64,000 bases of DNA from Polytrichum commune (taxonomy: Eukaryota > Streptophyta > Polytrichopsida > Polytrichales > Polytrichaceae). Below the pieces are notes generated by a model, which did no database searches, had not been told where the DNA came from, and saw nothing but the letters and a program-made list of their open reading frames with translations. The position numbers were made by a program, and so were the translations under genes. The stretch spans positions 4,712,001-4,776,000 of the forward strand of contig OX485803.1 of NCBI GenBank assembly GCA_950295325.1. The letters are read 5' to 3'. Below, one piece after another: positions 23,303 to 34,412 of the stretch (positions are counted from its first letter, which is position 1; every line of letters begins with the position of its first letter).

Positions 23303-23316
23303 TTTAGGGTTTAGGG
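23303..23316 (-). promoter_or_regulatory. Telobox pair upstream of TNPA-like gene
   Basis: TTTAGGGTTTAGGG (AAACCCTA teloboxes on the coding strand) lies 170 bp upstream of the TNPA-like ATG. Teloboxes are common promoter elements of plant growth-related genes. A regulatory role here is inference. Confidence 0.5.
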
Positions 23317-23374
23317 ATCTGTAACGAAGTCGCAACTATCATCCATTCAAGCTGTTGAGGAGCTTGCAACGTGT

Positions 23375-23498
23375 GCTGAAGGAAGATCTGACCAAGGTCA
23401 GTCATACGTTTGGTTCATGCGATGATACCTAGTCACGAGACTTCATTATGTAGCGAATTAAGTAGCCGGTAGTTTGGTTCCTGTGACTAATGGTAGTG
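23375..23498. repeat. Direct repeat flanking captured host DNA, copy 1
   Basis: GCTGAAGGAAGATCTGACC begins a segment of about 124 bp that recurs in the same orientation at 27957-28082 with moderate divergence. Both copies contain GTCATAC, TTTGGTT and ...GTAGTG/GGCAGTG. The two copies bracket the host-derived DNA in the element. Confidence 0.75.
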
Positions 23499-23519
23499 TC
23501 TCCAATCTGGAAGAAAGTG

Positions 23520-25399
23520 AAATGCAAAGATTCATGTTTAGGGTTTCTAGTCACATTAAGGTGAAGATCTAATTGCTACTCTCTAGGCTGCTTTAGGGGT
23601 TTAGGGTTTAGCTATGGTGAGAGCCGTTTCAAGTTGTTTCAAGTGCCCGGAACTATTTGTGTTCTACAATCCAAACGCATGCATTGAGGGGCGTGGCTGC
23701 GAGGCAAGAGCTTTTGAGCATTAGTGTTGTGGGCGTGGGATCAAGGTGGCATCAAGTTTTGTGATGTAAAATTGATGCCCGATTTGTCAAGGACTGTGGC
23801 AAGGTGAAGGCTGGAGGTGCCTACACCTTGAAGTAAGTTTTTGAACCTCAAGGTTTTGAATCGGCTCTTTTTTGTGGATTATCTTAAGACTTCATTGATA
23901 TGTTATTGCATCTTAAATGAAAGTTCTTCATGTGTCATCCTTCTCATTTATATACTTTCCCTGATGGCCATGGCTGCCTAATTAACAAATTTTTTTTCAG
24001 GAAATGCAAGTGTCACCTTGAAAGAGTAAACTTCAATCAAGGTCCATGCGAATTCTATGGACAAGGCTTCTGTTGTTTTATTGTGAGTATCATATTTTCC
24101 TACAGCTGGTTGCTTTGGGAGATGACACATGCATAATTAGTTCATGGTGGAGGTCATTGCAATGATGTGCTGGATATGCAGCCTTTGTTCAGAATTACCA
24201 ACTCAATTTTGTTGTGGTAGTCTAACCTGCACCTGAGCTCTTTGTATCACAATAGACTTTGTAGATGTAGTTAATTTTTGTCTGTCATGCCTGAATGTTG
24301 ACCTTTTTCCTGAACGTACTCGCAAAATCCAGTCTCTAGTGCATGACTGTGTTTGTCTTCAGCATCATTTTCTGTTCCCACCAGGTGAATGTTATGTCCT
24401 GGACTTCACCTTTGTTGTTGGGTTAAGAGGGGACAATGCTGCAAAATATCCAATAGCAACTGCAATGCATTCGATAAATTTTGAGGTTTTGCACTCCCTC
24501 TAAGGGCATGCTGACTCTTTCTGAAAACAATCTTGATGAAATTCTTAGTCTATTTTCAAGTTCACTTGCAATCACCAGTGCTGGCTCAGAGCATAAGCTT
24601 ATTGAAAACCTAGGTATACACTCAGATAACTTGCACCTCTCAATTTGCACTTCTGCATTCATTTGTATCTTGTAGTCCTGTCTGTAAGTGGAGCTTCATT
24701 TTATTCCTAACTCAATGTATGTACACATCCTTTATGTAACCCTTTATATCTGCTCCTAAACCAACCTTCTCTTGGATGAGAGCATTGTCCAAGGTACCAA
24801 ATGTATGTAACCTCCCTTGCAGCATTGCCAATTCTGGATCTCATCAGCCACCTTTTCTTTCCCTCAAACCCCCTCATCAATTGCTTTGTTTTACCTCCAC
24901 CTTCAATCAAATACTCTTTTTCCCTCATCCCCCTCATTACCCACTACATCCACTGCATCTCTAAGTTCTGGGTATGGCATAGTTAGTCATGATGGTTTGA
25001 GCTATCGTGTATTTGTTGAGGTTTGGAGGTTAGGGAAAAGAGCACATGAAATGTATGTATATACAGATGTGAAGGGTTGAGGAGATCAGAAGTCCATTTA
25101 TTCTGTTCCAACAGTATATTTTCTCAAATCACAAGTTGACCTGTTAATCCTGTTGTTATGGTATTGCATCTGGTTATTACATTACTCTTATTCATGACAC
25201 TAGGTAATTGATTCTATTGGTGCTATACCTTGAGCACCTATTGCAAAACCAGATGCGTAAAAGTGATAGTAGTCTTTTGTTGTGTTTCTGAACTGTCTTG
25301 TAATAATAAACTTCTTTGTACATCAAAATCTGCAATTACTGGTTGTTGATAACTTGCAAATTTGTAGATCACTCACAAATCTCTCTCCATGTCATGCAG
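23520..25399 (+). other. Captured or unidentified DNA upstream of TIM44 fragment
   Basis: This part of the insert has no gene I recognise. Two exon-like stretches bounded by plausible splice sites are 24001-24081 (frame giving CKCHLERVNFNQGPCEFYGQ) and about 24487-24615 (frame giving LTLSENNLDEILSLFSSSLA). They may come from a third captured gene or from the upstream TIM44 region. I could not match them. Confidence 0.35.
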
Positions 25400-27007
25400 T
25401 TTGAACGAGTCAATATTTGGTGAAACTGCTACTGCAGTTGCGATGCAAGAGATTCGTCGCCATGATCCGTATGTGATAAATCATAAACATCAAGAGTACC
25501 TTTGTCTTCTCAGCATTGATATAATCTAGTAATCTTTACAAGTCCTTTTCAAAAGACTGGCGTCATCACAGGCTTTATTTTTGAGTTTACAAATAGCAAT
25601 TTTGCAGGCCATTGAATTCTGGAACCTTTTGGTTGTCTGAACTAATTGTGTGAAATGCTGGCTCTTAATCAATGAGCATATTTGTACCTTTGTCTGAGCA
25701 GGATCATGATATGTGTCTCCTGATGTGTCTAATGCTTTGGGCTTTTGGCAGATCATTTACACACTCAGAGTTCCTTGCTGAGATTCAAGAAGATATAAGA
25801 CCAATTCTTCGAGCTTATCTAAAGGTAAGGTGTTTTGTAAAGCTGGATCATTGTCAGGAATTCGGCTGTCAAAAAGTTTTGGTGTGTGTTGACTAGGAAT
25901 TTCTGTTCTCATATTTGTGTTCCACTCACACACATTTGTTATCTTATTGTGCACCAGGGGGATTTGGCCATTTTAAATAAAAAGTGTTTTAGGGAGGTTG
26001 TAGAACGATGTCGCGCAGAGAGAAGAGCGTTAGAAAGCCAAGGCATCTACATGGATAACAAGGTAAAGCTCAAATGGTCTTGTATACCTGTATATATGAT
26101 ATTTTTGTGGTTCTTTTAGATCTGCTCAATTAACAACTAACCCTGAAGACTTTGCTTAGACATGTATACCTTCTATCAAAAATCTAATGTAGTGATATTT
26201 GGATCCTTGAACAGATTTTGCACATTTCTGATGTTGAAATTAAGGAAACAAAGCTGTTTGGCAACTTACCCATCATCATTGTTTCTGTGAGAATTTACCT
26301 CCCACTACCTTCACATGAATGTGTTTTTTTGCTCAACACTTAGTTTGGTTGTAGGATAGCTTTATTGCCCTTATATGCATTAAAATGCAAAGGTGTCCTT
26401 GATTCACTTTTAGGGGCAGGTCAGTGCACAAAATTTGCATCTGATTTTGTTGTAATTCTAGAGCACATTTTCAGGGTACTCTAGAGCCAGTAGTTGTGAT
26501 ACAATCTTTTAGGGTCGTATTTCTTAGAACTCATACATACAGTAGTTACTTGCAGCTGAGGTCATGTACTCAAAAATGCATTGTTGCTGGTACATCATGT
26601 AAGCTTTATTTTGAGGTGAAACGTTGTGAGTGCTATCACAAGAACCAAGTACCATATTCGGGTTATGGAATTATATTAGATAGCATTGATGACATTTAAA
26701 AGCACCTGAAATTATCCCCGCTTAGTAATAATCAGTAATGTAAGGTCTTCCCAAGGTCGATACCAATCTGATGCTGGTAAATACATTAGTTGAACAGAAG
26801 TACATGGCAAGTTTTATTGCACCAAATACATGGTTTATACTTAATTGATGAATCAGTCTGTTGTATTCAATTGCTTTGCATGCAAATTTGACCATTCTGG
26901 ATTGGTTTTGGCTATGACTAAGTGAACTTTGCTTTTCTAATTTTGACTTTCTTCTTGCCCTGAACAGTTTCGAACCCAACAGATCCACTGTGCACGAGAC
27001 AAAGGTG
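25400..27007 (+). pseudogene. Captured TIM44 gene fragment (C-terminal domain exons)
   Basis: Five consecutive exons with their introns match the C-terminal domain of the mitochondrial import motor subunit TIM44. They are 25400-25468 (LNESIFGETATAVAMQEIRR), 25752-25824 (FTHSEFLAEIQEDIRPILRA), 25958-26062 (GDLAILNKKCFREVVERCRA), 26215-26286 (ILHISDVEIKETKLFGNLPI) and 26968 to about 27007 (FRTQQIHCARDKGG). The first four splice in frame. The last exon stops abruptly where a MITE-derived sequence begins, well before the domain ends. No promoter, start or stop belongs to it. It is a host gene piece carried inside the CACTA transposon, in the same orientation as the transposase, with introns kept, so it was captured as DNA and not through an mRNA copy. 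Transcription from element promoters is possible but not shown. Confidence 0.85.
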
Positions 27008-27112
27008 GCAAACACAGGTCTCTTTGGTGTCCATTCTTCAATCTGCACCAACCCACACACCACTCAAACATAGGTGTCCGATTAACCAAATCAGGCCCAC
27101 TTATCTTAATGA
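26990..27112. repeat. MITE remnant at the TIM44/FVE junction
   Basis: The segment containing TCTTTGGTGTCCATTCTTC, ACCACTCAAACATAGGTGTC and ending GCCCACTTATCTTAATG matches one end of the AAGGTAGAT-type MITE found in NDC1, OTU and mTatB introns. It sits exactly between the two captured gene fragments. Confidence 0.65.
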
Positions 27113-27138
27113 ATGACCTTGTGGATTGCAATGTGCAG

Positions 27139-27495
27139 TGGTGTCCTGACAGAGCATCCGTTTTCGGAAGCTGTGCTGAGGATGGATTGCTTAATGTTTG
27201 GGACTATGAGAAGGTTAGAGGTTTTTGCCAACTTTTAGTTTGTCTCCAGTTGGTCCTTCTGTGAGTTCTCACATTTCGAGTCCCAGTTAGCTGCACCTTT
27301 GAGATTGCACGTTGGTTTGTGAAGAGTCAAGTTTGAATAACTATGTCTTTCGTCACTTCAATATTAAATCGAAATCTTGTCAAGTAGTTTCTAATGTTGT
27401 CTAATATTACAGGTGGGCAAGACACTTGATACAAGTAAATTTAAGCAACCAGTGAAGGTGCCTTACGGACTTTTCTTTCAACATACAGGGCACAG
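27139..27495 (+). pseudogene. Captured MSI4/FVE WD40 gene fragment
   Basis: Two exons match the plant RbAp46/48-type histone-binding WD40 protein MSI4/FVE. They are 27139-27213 (WCPDRASVFGSCAEDGLLNVWDYEK) and 27413-27495 (VGKTLDTSKFKQPVKVPYGLFFQHTGHR). These correspond to a WD repeat, the family-specific insertion and the phrase GLFFQHAGHR of the intact gene. Both splice junctions are GT-AG and the intron is retained. The fragment begins just after a MITE remnant that separates it from the TIM44 fragment and stops after 27495. Intact MSI4 regulates flowering and chromatin. This two-exon piece alone would not encode a functional propeller. Confidence 0.82.
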
Positions 27496-27956
27496 GTGTG
27501 CAGTGTGGATACTTCACTTCCATGCCTCAAGTGAATAATATTCATGGAACTCTTAATTATTGCATTTGATAGATCACCGTAGACTGTTGTTTGGCTTAAC
27601 ACTATATAGAGTGTTGATAGGTGATTACTATGTTGGATTCAGTATGGGCTTCTAGATAGAGAGGACGTCATAGGACACTTGGTGATTTATGATAAGTCAT
27701 GAAGAGCACTCTATTCAATTGAATATGAATGGAAAAAATTGAATATGAATGTGTTTGGTGTTGTGGGAAGTTGCATCACATGTGAGCTTTTGATGAGTAT
27801 TTATGATATGTGTGATTCTTGGTAGCTAGTGGTAAGTGGAATAAAGAATAAGAGTAATGGATACATATTTGCATCGTATGACTGCTAGCAATCAACCAAG
27901 GGTCGAATTCTGTAAACATGTGGTCGCAACCCTTGCTCCCTTCTTCATTCCTTTTT

Positions 27957-28082
27957 GCTGAAGGATGATCTGACCAGGGTCAGTCATACTTTTGGTTTAT
28001 GTGACGGTGCGAAGTCGCATAAAAAGTCAGCACATAGAGAGTTCAGTAGTTAGCAGTTTGGTTCATGTAACTGACGGCAGTG
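27957..28082. repeat. Direct repeat flanking captured host DNA, copy 2
   Basis: This is the second copy of the segment at 23375-23498. A shorter inverted copy (TTACTGACTAATA side, containing AACATGAACCAAAC) lies at about 28441-28493, so this sequence is present in both orientations upstream of the transposase start. Confidence 0.7.
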
Positions 28083-30130
28083 ACATGATATGTAGTTGAC
28101 TTGATAATGTAGTTGACTTGATATGCTGAATAAAATTGCAATACCTATATTGTTCTCCACATACAAAAGTTGTTGGTCATTGAACTGGCTGAAGTACTAT
28201 GAGTTCAGCAACTAACAATACATTTAACATTGACAATGGACTTGATTTATGTTTTTTGATTTCAGTGGGATTTTTATGCACGTGCCTAATTGTTGAAGCA
28301 TTTGAGACACTTGACTGCGCGATTTCATGAACTCGTGTCATAGGTTGTTTATAGACTTCATATCTATTGGTATTTTATTATAGTTGGCAAATTTAACTAT
28401 TATAGTATATCAATTTGTGGAGGATGTTGTTACTCTGAATTATTAGTCAGTAACATGAACCAAACTTCTCACTACTGAACTACAAGCTAGGGCGTCCATA
28501 AGTTGGATGATCCTGAAGCAGATATAGACTTTAAGGACTGTCACCAAAAATCTTCCAGTCTGAAGTTCTCTTTTAAGCTTACATGAAGGGGGGGGGAGTA
28601 CGTGTGGCAGTGAGTCTAGTATTCTAGATATTGGTAGCAGTCATTTGGTGAACTTGATGGTTAAACTGAGAGTTCTGGCATAACCAGTCCAGATCCATGT
28701 TGTGAAATTGTAGTGTGATTAGGGTTTTTAGTTCCCACGCTCAATTCCGCGTGGTTTTCTGAACAGGAGCAAGTGGCATTGACCGCCTTACATTGACAAA
28801 TGGCTAGGCGTGGAGCGACGGGGGCAAGCGACCTCCACCTCTGGGAACTAGAGGAGAGAGAGGCAGATAGATTGGGGCTAACGCATTACCGTTGCCCATG
28901 CAGGAACTGTATGGGAGGTCGTTGCATCAGTAGGGGAACCATTCGCAAGCATCTCAGAACCATCGGAAGAGACCCTCAATTCACTGTGCCTATTTTGGTA
29001 TGTCTACATAACTACTAGGAGAACAACTGAAATATGACTAGAACAGTTCAATATGGCATGGCCAACATTACTGGTTTTTATTAGAATTTGTGACTAGGTC
29101 TAGTCACATATGACTGATTCTAATCAAGGTTGACTGTCATAAGTAACATCCCACCAAAACTAGTCATGCATTCTCACTAAATCCAGTCATATCGGACACG
29201 CAATCAGGTAATGTTCCAGTGCTAAAATACTTTCAACTATTAATTCCGGGGGTGTGCTATGTTCAGGCTGGACTCGTGGATGCGGAACATGACCTTGTTG
29301 AAGAGGAAGTTAAGGAAAGCCCTCATCAGCTGGACAACAACAATGGGGGCATGGACGCAATAAGAATGATCATGGAGTGCCTCTCTAGATACGATAACCT
29401 CAAGGACGAAGACCGTGAGGATTGTAGAAGAACAGACGATGTGGAGGAGGACGACACAATCCCCGGGGAGGAAGGGGATTGCACGGCAGATTTAATGGAG
29501 GAATTACTTGCGCATGCCCGAACTCCCCTCTTTGCAGGTGCCACAACAAGTCGCTTGGTCGCAACTCTGCTACTCCTCAATTGCTTTGCGGTGTTTGGAG
29601 TATCGAATGCATTTGCTGATGAACTACTTCAACTGGTGCATATTCTCCTTCCAAGCGACAATTACCTACCCCGTTTCCACTATGAAGCCCGGAAGTATGT
29701 GGTGAAGCTGGGACTGTCCTATAACAACATTCATGCATGCCGCAATGGATGTTGCCTATTCAGGAAGGAGTTGCAGGATGCGAAGTCCTGTCCAAAGTGC
29801 AACGCCCCGAGATACAAGTCGGAGTCCAGCCCAATCCCATCCAAAATCCTACGCCACTTTCCGTTGATTCCCCGTCTGAAGCGCATGTACCGGTGCAAAA
29901 GATTGGCGGAACTTAACAAATGGCACGCCAATCAGAAGAAGAAGGGTATTAACGTGGAATGCGTCCCCGACTCGAAGGCCTGGAAGCATATTGATTCGTT
30001 GGATGCCAACTTTACAGATGAGCATAGGAACATACGCTTGGGGATAGCATTGGACGGTGTGAATCCGTTCGGAAACCAGTCGCTCAGTCACTCGACATGG
30101 CCGGTCCTTCTGGTGAACTATAATTTGCCT

Positions 30131-30405
30131 GCATGGCTAGTGACAAAGCCATTTTTCATCATGCTTGCATTGCTTATTCCAGGTATTGCTTACACTCAGA
30201 ACTGATGACTGCATCTAGTAACCAGCATGGTAAGAAGGTTGACTGTGAATAGTGCAATTTCTGAAACCAGTCACTGGTTCCAATATCTACACTCAGAATT
30301 GTTGACTGCATCTAGTAACGAAAATGCACACAAGGTTTACTATAATTTGTCTGCATGACTAGTGACAAAGCCATTTTTCATCATGCTTGCATTGCTTATT
30401 CCAGG
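30131..30405. repeat. Duplicated exon end forming intron 2 of the transposase
   Basis: The end of exon 2 (30131-30183, GCATGGCTAGTGACAAAGCC ... TTATTCCAGG) is repeated at 30353-30405 with one visible base change. The first copy supplies the donor (CCAG|GT) and the second supplies the acceptor (CCAG|GT). The DNA between them holds TGACTG motifs like those of the tandem array in intron 3. Confidence 0.8.
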
Positions 30406-30942
30406 TCGCGAGAGCGTGACCTCGGAGAACATCGATGTGTACCTTACTCCATTGATTGAAGAGCTCTTGGAACTTTGGAAAGGGGTACCAGCCATAGATG
30501 TGTCTGAAGAGCCCCCAAGACAGCATTTTAAAACTACGGGCTCTACTTCTTTGGTGCATTCATGACTTCCCTGCGTACGGCCTCACATCTGGCCAAGTCA
30601 CAAAAGGGTATAGAGCGTGTACCGAGTGTGGGCCAGATGTTACAACTCGGCGGTCAAAGGCTCTCGGAAAGAATGTATATTTAGGTCACCGCCGGTATCT
30701 CAGTAGATGGCATCCATATCATAGGCTCAGGCATTCATTTGATGGTCAACAGGAGTACCGACCTCCCCCTCCAATTCTAACAGGATGCGACATCAAGGGC
30801 TATGCACAAGAAAGATTGTCCTTCCTGCAAGAGTCACAGGGAAGAAGAGGTGGAGGAGAAGGCGACCCCATTCAGCGCACCGGAGTGAAGCGGCTCTCCG
30901 CTCTGTACAAGTTTCCGTATTGGCAGGTACTTAGCGCATTCA

Positions 30943-31345
30943 CAGGTTCCAGTAACTGACATTTAGAATTGTTGACTGAATCTAGTAACAAACACGCTTA
31001 TCTAGTTGAATGTGAATAGTGCAATTTCTGAAATCAATCACTGGTTCCAGTAACTGACATTTAGAATTGTTGACTGAATCTAGTAACAAACACGCTTATC
31101 TAGTTGAATGTGAATAGTGTAATTTCTGAAATCAATCACTGGTTCCAGTAACTGATAGTTAGAATTGTTAACTGACTCTAGTAACAAACACGGTTAGCAG
31201 GTTGAATGTGAATAGTGCAATTTCTGAAATCAATCACTGGTTCCAGTATGTTCAGTTATAATTGTTGACTGACTCTAGTAACCTGGTTGGTAAGAAGAGT
31301 GACTGTGAATAGTGCAATTTCTGAAATCCATGACTGCCAGTATGG
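30943..31345. repeat. 98-bp tandem repeat array in transposase intron 3
   Basis: Units start with GGTTCCAGTA at 30945, 31043, 31141 and 31239. The period is 98 bp and the copies are very similar. Each holds TTGACTGA...TAGTAAC and AATCACTGG motifs related to the subterminal repeats. The array fills most of the intron 30927-31448. Confidence 0.85.
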
Positions 31346-32347
31346 ATGAAACAAAATATGGACCTATATCTTTTCAATGAATGCTTAAGAGTCTTTGTCG
31401 AAAGTGAGTAAATCTGACGCTAGAATGCTTTGCTGGGATTTCTGGCAGGACCTCCTCATTAGACATCTTTTGGATCCCATGCACTGCGAAAAAAACATCT
31501 GCGAGAACGTGATGAAAACAATTTGGGGAGTCCGTGACACTTTGAAGGCCCGGCTAGACTTAAAAGAGGCCAACATTCGACCATATCTGCACCCTCTTCC
31601 AGGAAGGAAACCTGGGTCTGTCGTATTTCCAACAGCTCCATATGTACTATCGAAAGAAGAGAAGGCAAAATTCATAGACATTATCCGCAATTTGAAGACT
31701 CCTACGAACTACGCTGGCCAACTTGCAAAATGCATTGCGTCGGATGGGGACTTGAAGGGGCTGAAATCTCATGACTACCATGTCTTGATGCAACAATTGC
31801 TCCCCTTGTGTTTGCGCACTCTCTTAGACAGGGATACGCGGGTGGCAATAATGCGGCTTAGCCGGGTGTTTGTACGATTGTGCGCAAAATCCGTAGATCC
31901 CTCGTCCATGGAACAGTTATTGGAGTACACAGCTGAGACTCTATGCATGCTAGAGATGGTTTTTCCACCTTCATTCTTTGATGTCATGTCGCACCTCCCC
32001 ATTCACCTGGTGCAGCAGTTGGATATATGTGGTCCCGTACACACCCGATGGATGTATCCTATTGAGCGGTACCTGAAGAGACTGAAGGGCTATGTTAGGC
32101 AACGAGCAAAACCTGAGGGATCCATGGCGAGGGGGTACACAATAGAGGAGGCGTTAGGATTTTGCACAGAGTACATGCAAGACTGTGAGCTAACACGCAG
32201 GAGGACTTGGGACGATGAGGAGGAAGTAGGGGCCAAGAGTGAGGTCGCGGAGGGTACAGGTCGATATCGACTCTTGACATCAGAGTTGAGGGCACGGATT
32301 CACGAGTTTGTTCTCACGAATGCTGAGCCTCTACAGTCATACAGAGA

Positions 32348-32587
32348 GTAAGCATCACATGTTTTAGTCATGCACTCTGTCTAGAAGGGACAATGTGACT
32401 CTATAGTCAACAAAGGTCTATTGCGTACTAATTCCAGTCATCATATTGCAACACATGACTAACAGATAGTAAGCATCACATGTTTTAGTCATGCACTCTG
32501 TCTAGAAGGGACAATGTGACTCTATAGTTAACAAAGGTCTATTGCGTACTAATTTCAGTCATCATATTGCAACACATGACTAGGGAA
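32348..32587. repeat. 121-bp tandem duplication in transposase intron 4
   Basis: Two nearly identical units each begin with GTAAGCATCACATG, at 32348 and 32469. The unit includes the intron's own 5' splice site, so the second copy carries a second GTAAGC donor. Units contain GTCATGCA, ATGTGACT and ACATGACTA motifs. Confidence 0.85.
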
Positions 32588-34079
32588 TTAGATGTTGATG
32601 ACGTTTACATTTATCTGCCGGCTGTTTTTGTTATGTAAAAAATTTCCATCCACTGTGGCTTCCAATCAGACGTCACTACTTGGAGATGGAAGCGCGGCAC
32701 AGAATGCGTGCAGAGATACGTCGTCGGTCACGGGGCAGAAGAGCAGAGTATCCAGCAATCGCAAGGAATGAGCAGTGTTCTGAGTGGTTTCCTATCGCGG
32801 TGCAACGGGATGTGGCAGCAGGCACAGAGGTCCATGAAAATATTCTTGGCCTTGTCCTACCACCTTCATGCGAGGCAAAATCGTATCGCAGCATGTATGC
32901 ATACGAGAACCATATACGTGTGCGAGGAGCAGAGGGCCACTTGTCAATGTGCGACAGCGGAGTAGCTGCAACACTCACAATCTTGTCGTTCCAGCAGAAA
33001 TGACAAGAATCACAGGCTTGCGAACGTGGAGTACGTGGGGTGGGTCGAAGAGATTATTGGGGCTGACTATGGGAAGTTCGAAATACTCCTACTGTATTGT
33101 AAGTGGGTCCGCGCCACGTGGATTGGGCCACGGGCAACTATGAAAAGAGATGAGTACGATTTCACTCTCGTGAACATTGACTGTACCATTCCGTACTCAT
33201 CATATTCGTTTGCGTTTCCTCTTCATGCTCAACAGGTCTTCTTTGTTGACGATGTGGCACATCCTGGATGGAAGGTAGTTCTACGCAAAGAGGCATGAAG
33301 TGTGAAAGTGACTTCCATGGCTGAAGGAAGACAAGATCTACACTGCCTAAGCTTATGCGACGATGTTGTAACTCAGGGATTGATGGCACATCATGTCGCT
33401 GATGATACCGTAGCAATGCCACCTGTTTTATCAAGTTCCAGGGAGCTTTCTAGCAACGAGGTGCAGCTTGCTATGCAAATGGAGGATACAGAGGCAGACT
33501 ACAATGATGAATCACCACAGTAGGACTGTAGGAGCCCAACTACTATCTGTAGAATTTTGGTACAGCAAAAGAGTAGTCACAGAGATTGCACATTTAACAA
33601 ATTAAAGTTGTATGGACAAAGGGGGTTCATTACCAATATAAGTAAAGGAAATTGTGTCTGTGACTATGTTATATCGCAGTCATGACTGAATCCAGTAAAG
33701 AAAACTGTCCACATGACTACGTTATTTTGCAAACACTTTGGCATCTCAAAAAAGTATGGGAAGGTGATCAATAACGGCTTTGTTGTGAGCATGGGAATTC
33801 TGTAGCCTGGTTAAGCATACACGGCAATGTCGTGCATCTGAAAAGAAAGTGGGAAGATATTCCAAGTGGAATCATGATTTCTGGACGCCCAAGCCAATTA
33901 CTTACTAATTTTTGAAGGTGTGTTTAGTTCCTGTTTCTATGATGGGGTGCCTCTAAAATGACATGTGATCATGTTTGCGCGCAGACATGGTAGTGTTGAA
34001 TAGACGAGCTATTATGTAAGTGAAGATTATAGACCTACTTCTATATCACAACACTCACCCATGGAGCCAACGACTAGAG

Positions 34080-34412
34080 GACTTCAAAATCATCTGATTG
34101 AAATATATGACAACTATTAGTCAATTCATTTACTACAGGAAGTCATGTAGTCACCCAAACCAACTCTCTTACTACAGTAAGACATACATAACGCATTAGC
34201 ATTAGCATGACTACACATAGTGAGCACTCATAGCATGACTCTGGGAACCGGGCAGGAGAACATATGTCCCGTTCCCGTAGACGTTCCCACCCAGGTCCTC
34301 AAAAATATGACTACGTATATGACTAGACCATGACTGGACCCTCTTAGGACTGATTTTAGACTAAACCAATGACTGAGGTGACTACATAGTCATATGCCCT
34401 TAGTCACATCCG
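34080..34412. repeat. Right subterminal repeat region of CACTA
   Basis: The right end repeats the same TGACTA/TAGTCA motifs, for example TGACTACACATAGTGA at 34208-34223 and TGACTACATAGTCA at 34379-34392. A GGGAAC/GTTCCC-rich block at about 34235-34300 is related in inverse orientation to the block at about 14370-14415 near the left end. Confidence 0.85.

Larger units (their letters stand above)
28800..33523 (+). pseudogene. TNP2/TNPD-type CACTA transposase, two apparent frameshifts
   Basis: This is the DDE-type transposase of the element. Exons are 28800-28997, 29267-30182, 30405-30926, 31449-32347 and 32670-33298, with possible coding to 33523. Exon 1 has the N-terminal CPCRNC domain. Exons 2-3 encode the Transposase_21 (tnp2) domain with CPKCNAPRY, NYNLPAWLVTKPFFIMLALLIPG and LLLWCIHDFPAYG. 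Exon 4 carries LLDPMHCEKNICENV and the DUF4218 core with GPVHTRWMYPIERYLKRLKG. Exon 5 encodes the DUF4216 tail (YVGWVEEIIGADYGKFEI). Two one-base frame changes break the frame, at A-runs near 30530-30533 and 32998-33000. An in-frame TGA at 33296-33298 is followed by 74 open codons in the same frame. Either the gene is decayed or the assembly has homopolymer errors. Introns 3 and 4 are built of tandem repeats. Confidence 0.85.

Noticed and set aside
24001-24081. CKC...GPCEFYGQ stretch, resembling the zinc finger of activating signal cointegrator 1 (TRIP4)
   Set aside because: The Cys spacing does not match the family and the flanking exon-like stretches do not support it. Left as unidentified.
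30525-30540. Programmed ribosomal frameshift site in the transposase (TTTTAAAAC)
   Set aside because: The needed shift is +1, while the sequence resembles -1 slippery sites and is not in the right codon phase for one. A mutation or assembly error is simpler.
30943-31345. CRISPR-like array
   Set aside because: The units are contiguous 98-bp tandem repeats without spacers, inside an intron of a plant transposon.
33302-33523. Separate small gene after the transposase
   Set aside because: It is in the same frame as the DUF4216 region, separated only by one TGA, and has no start context of its own. It is more likely the C-terminus of the transposase after a nonsense change, or its 3' UTR.
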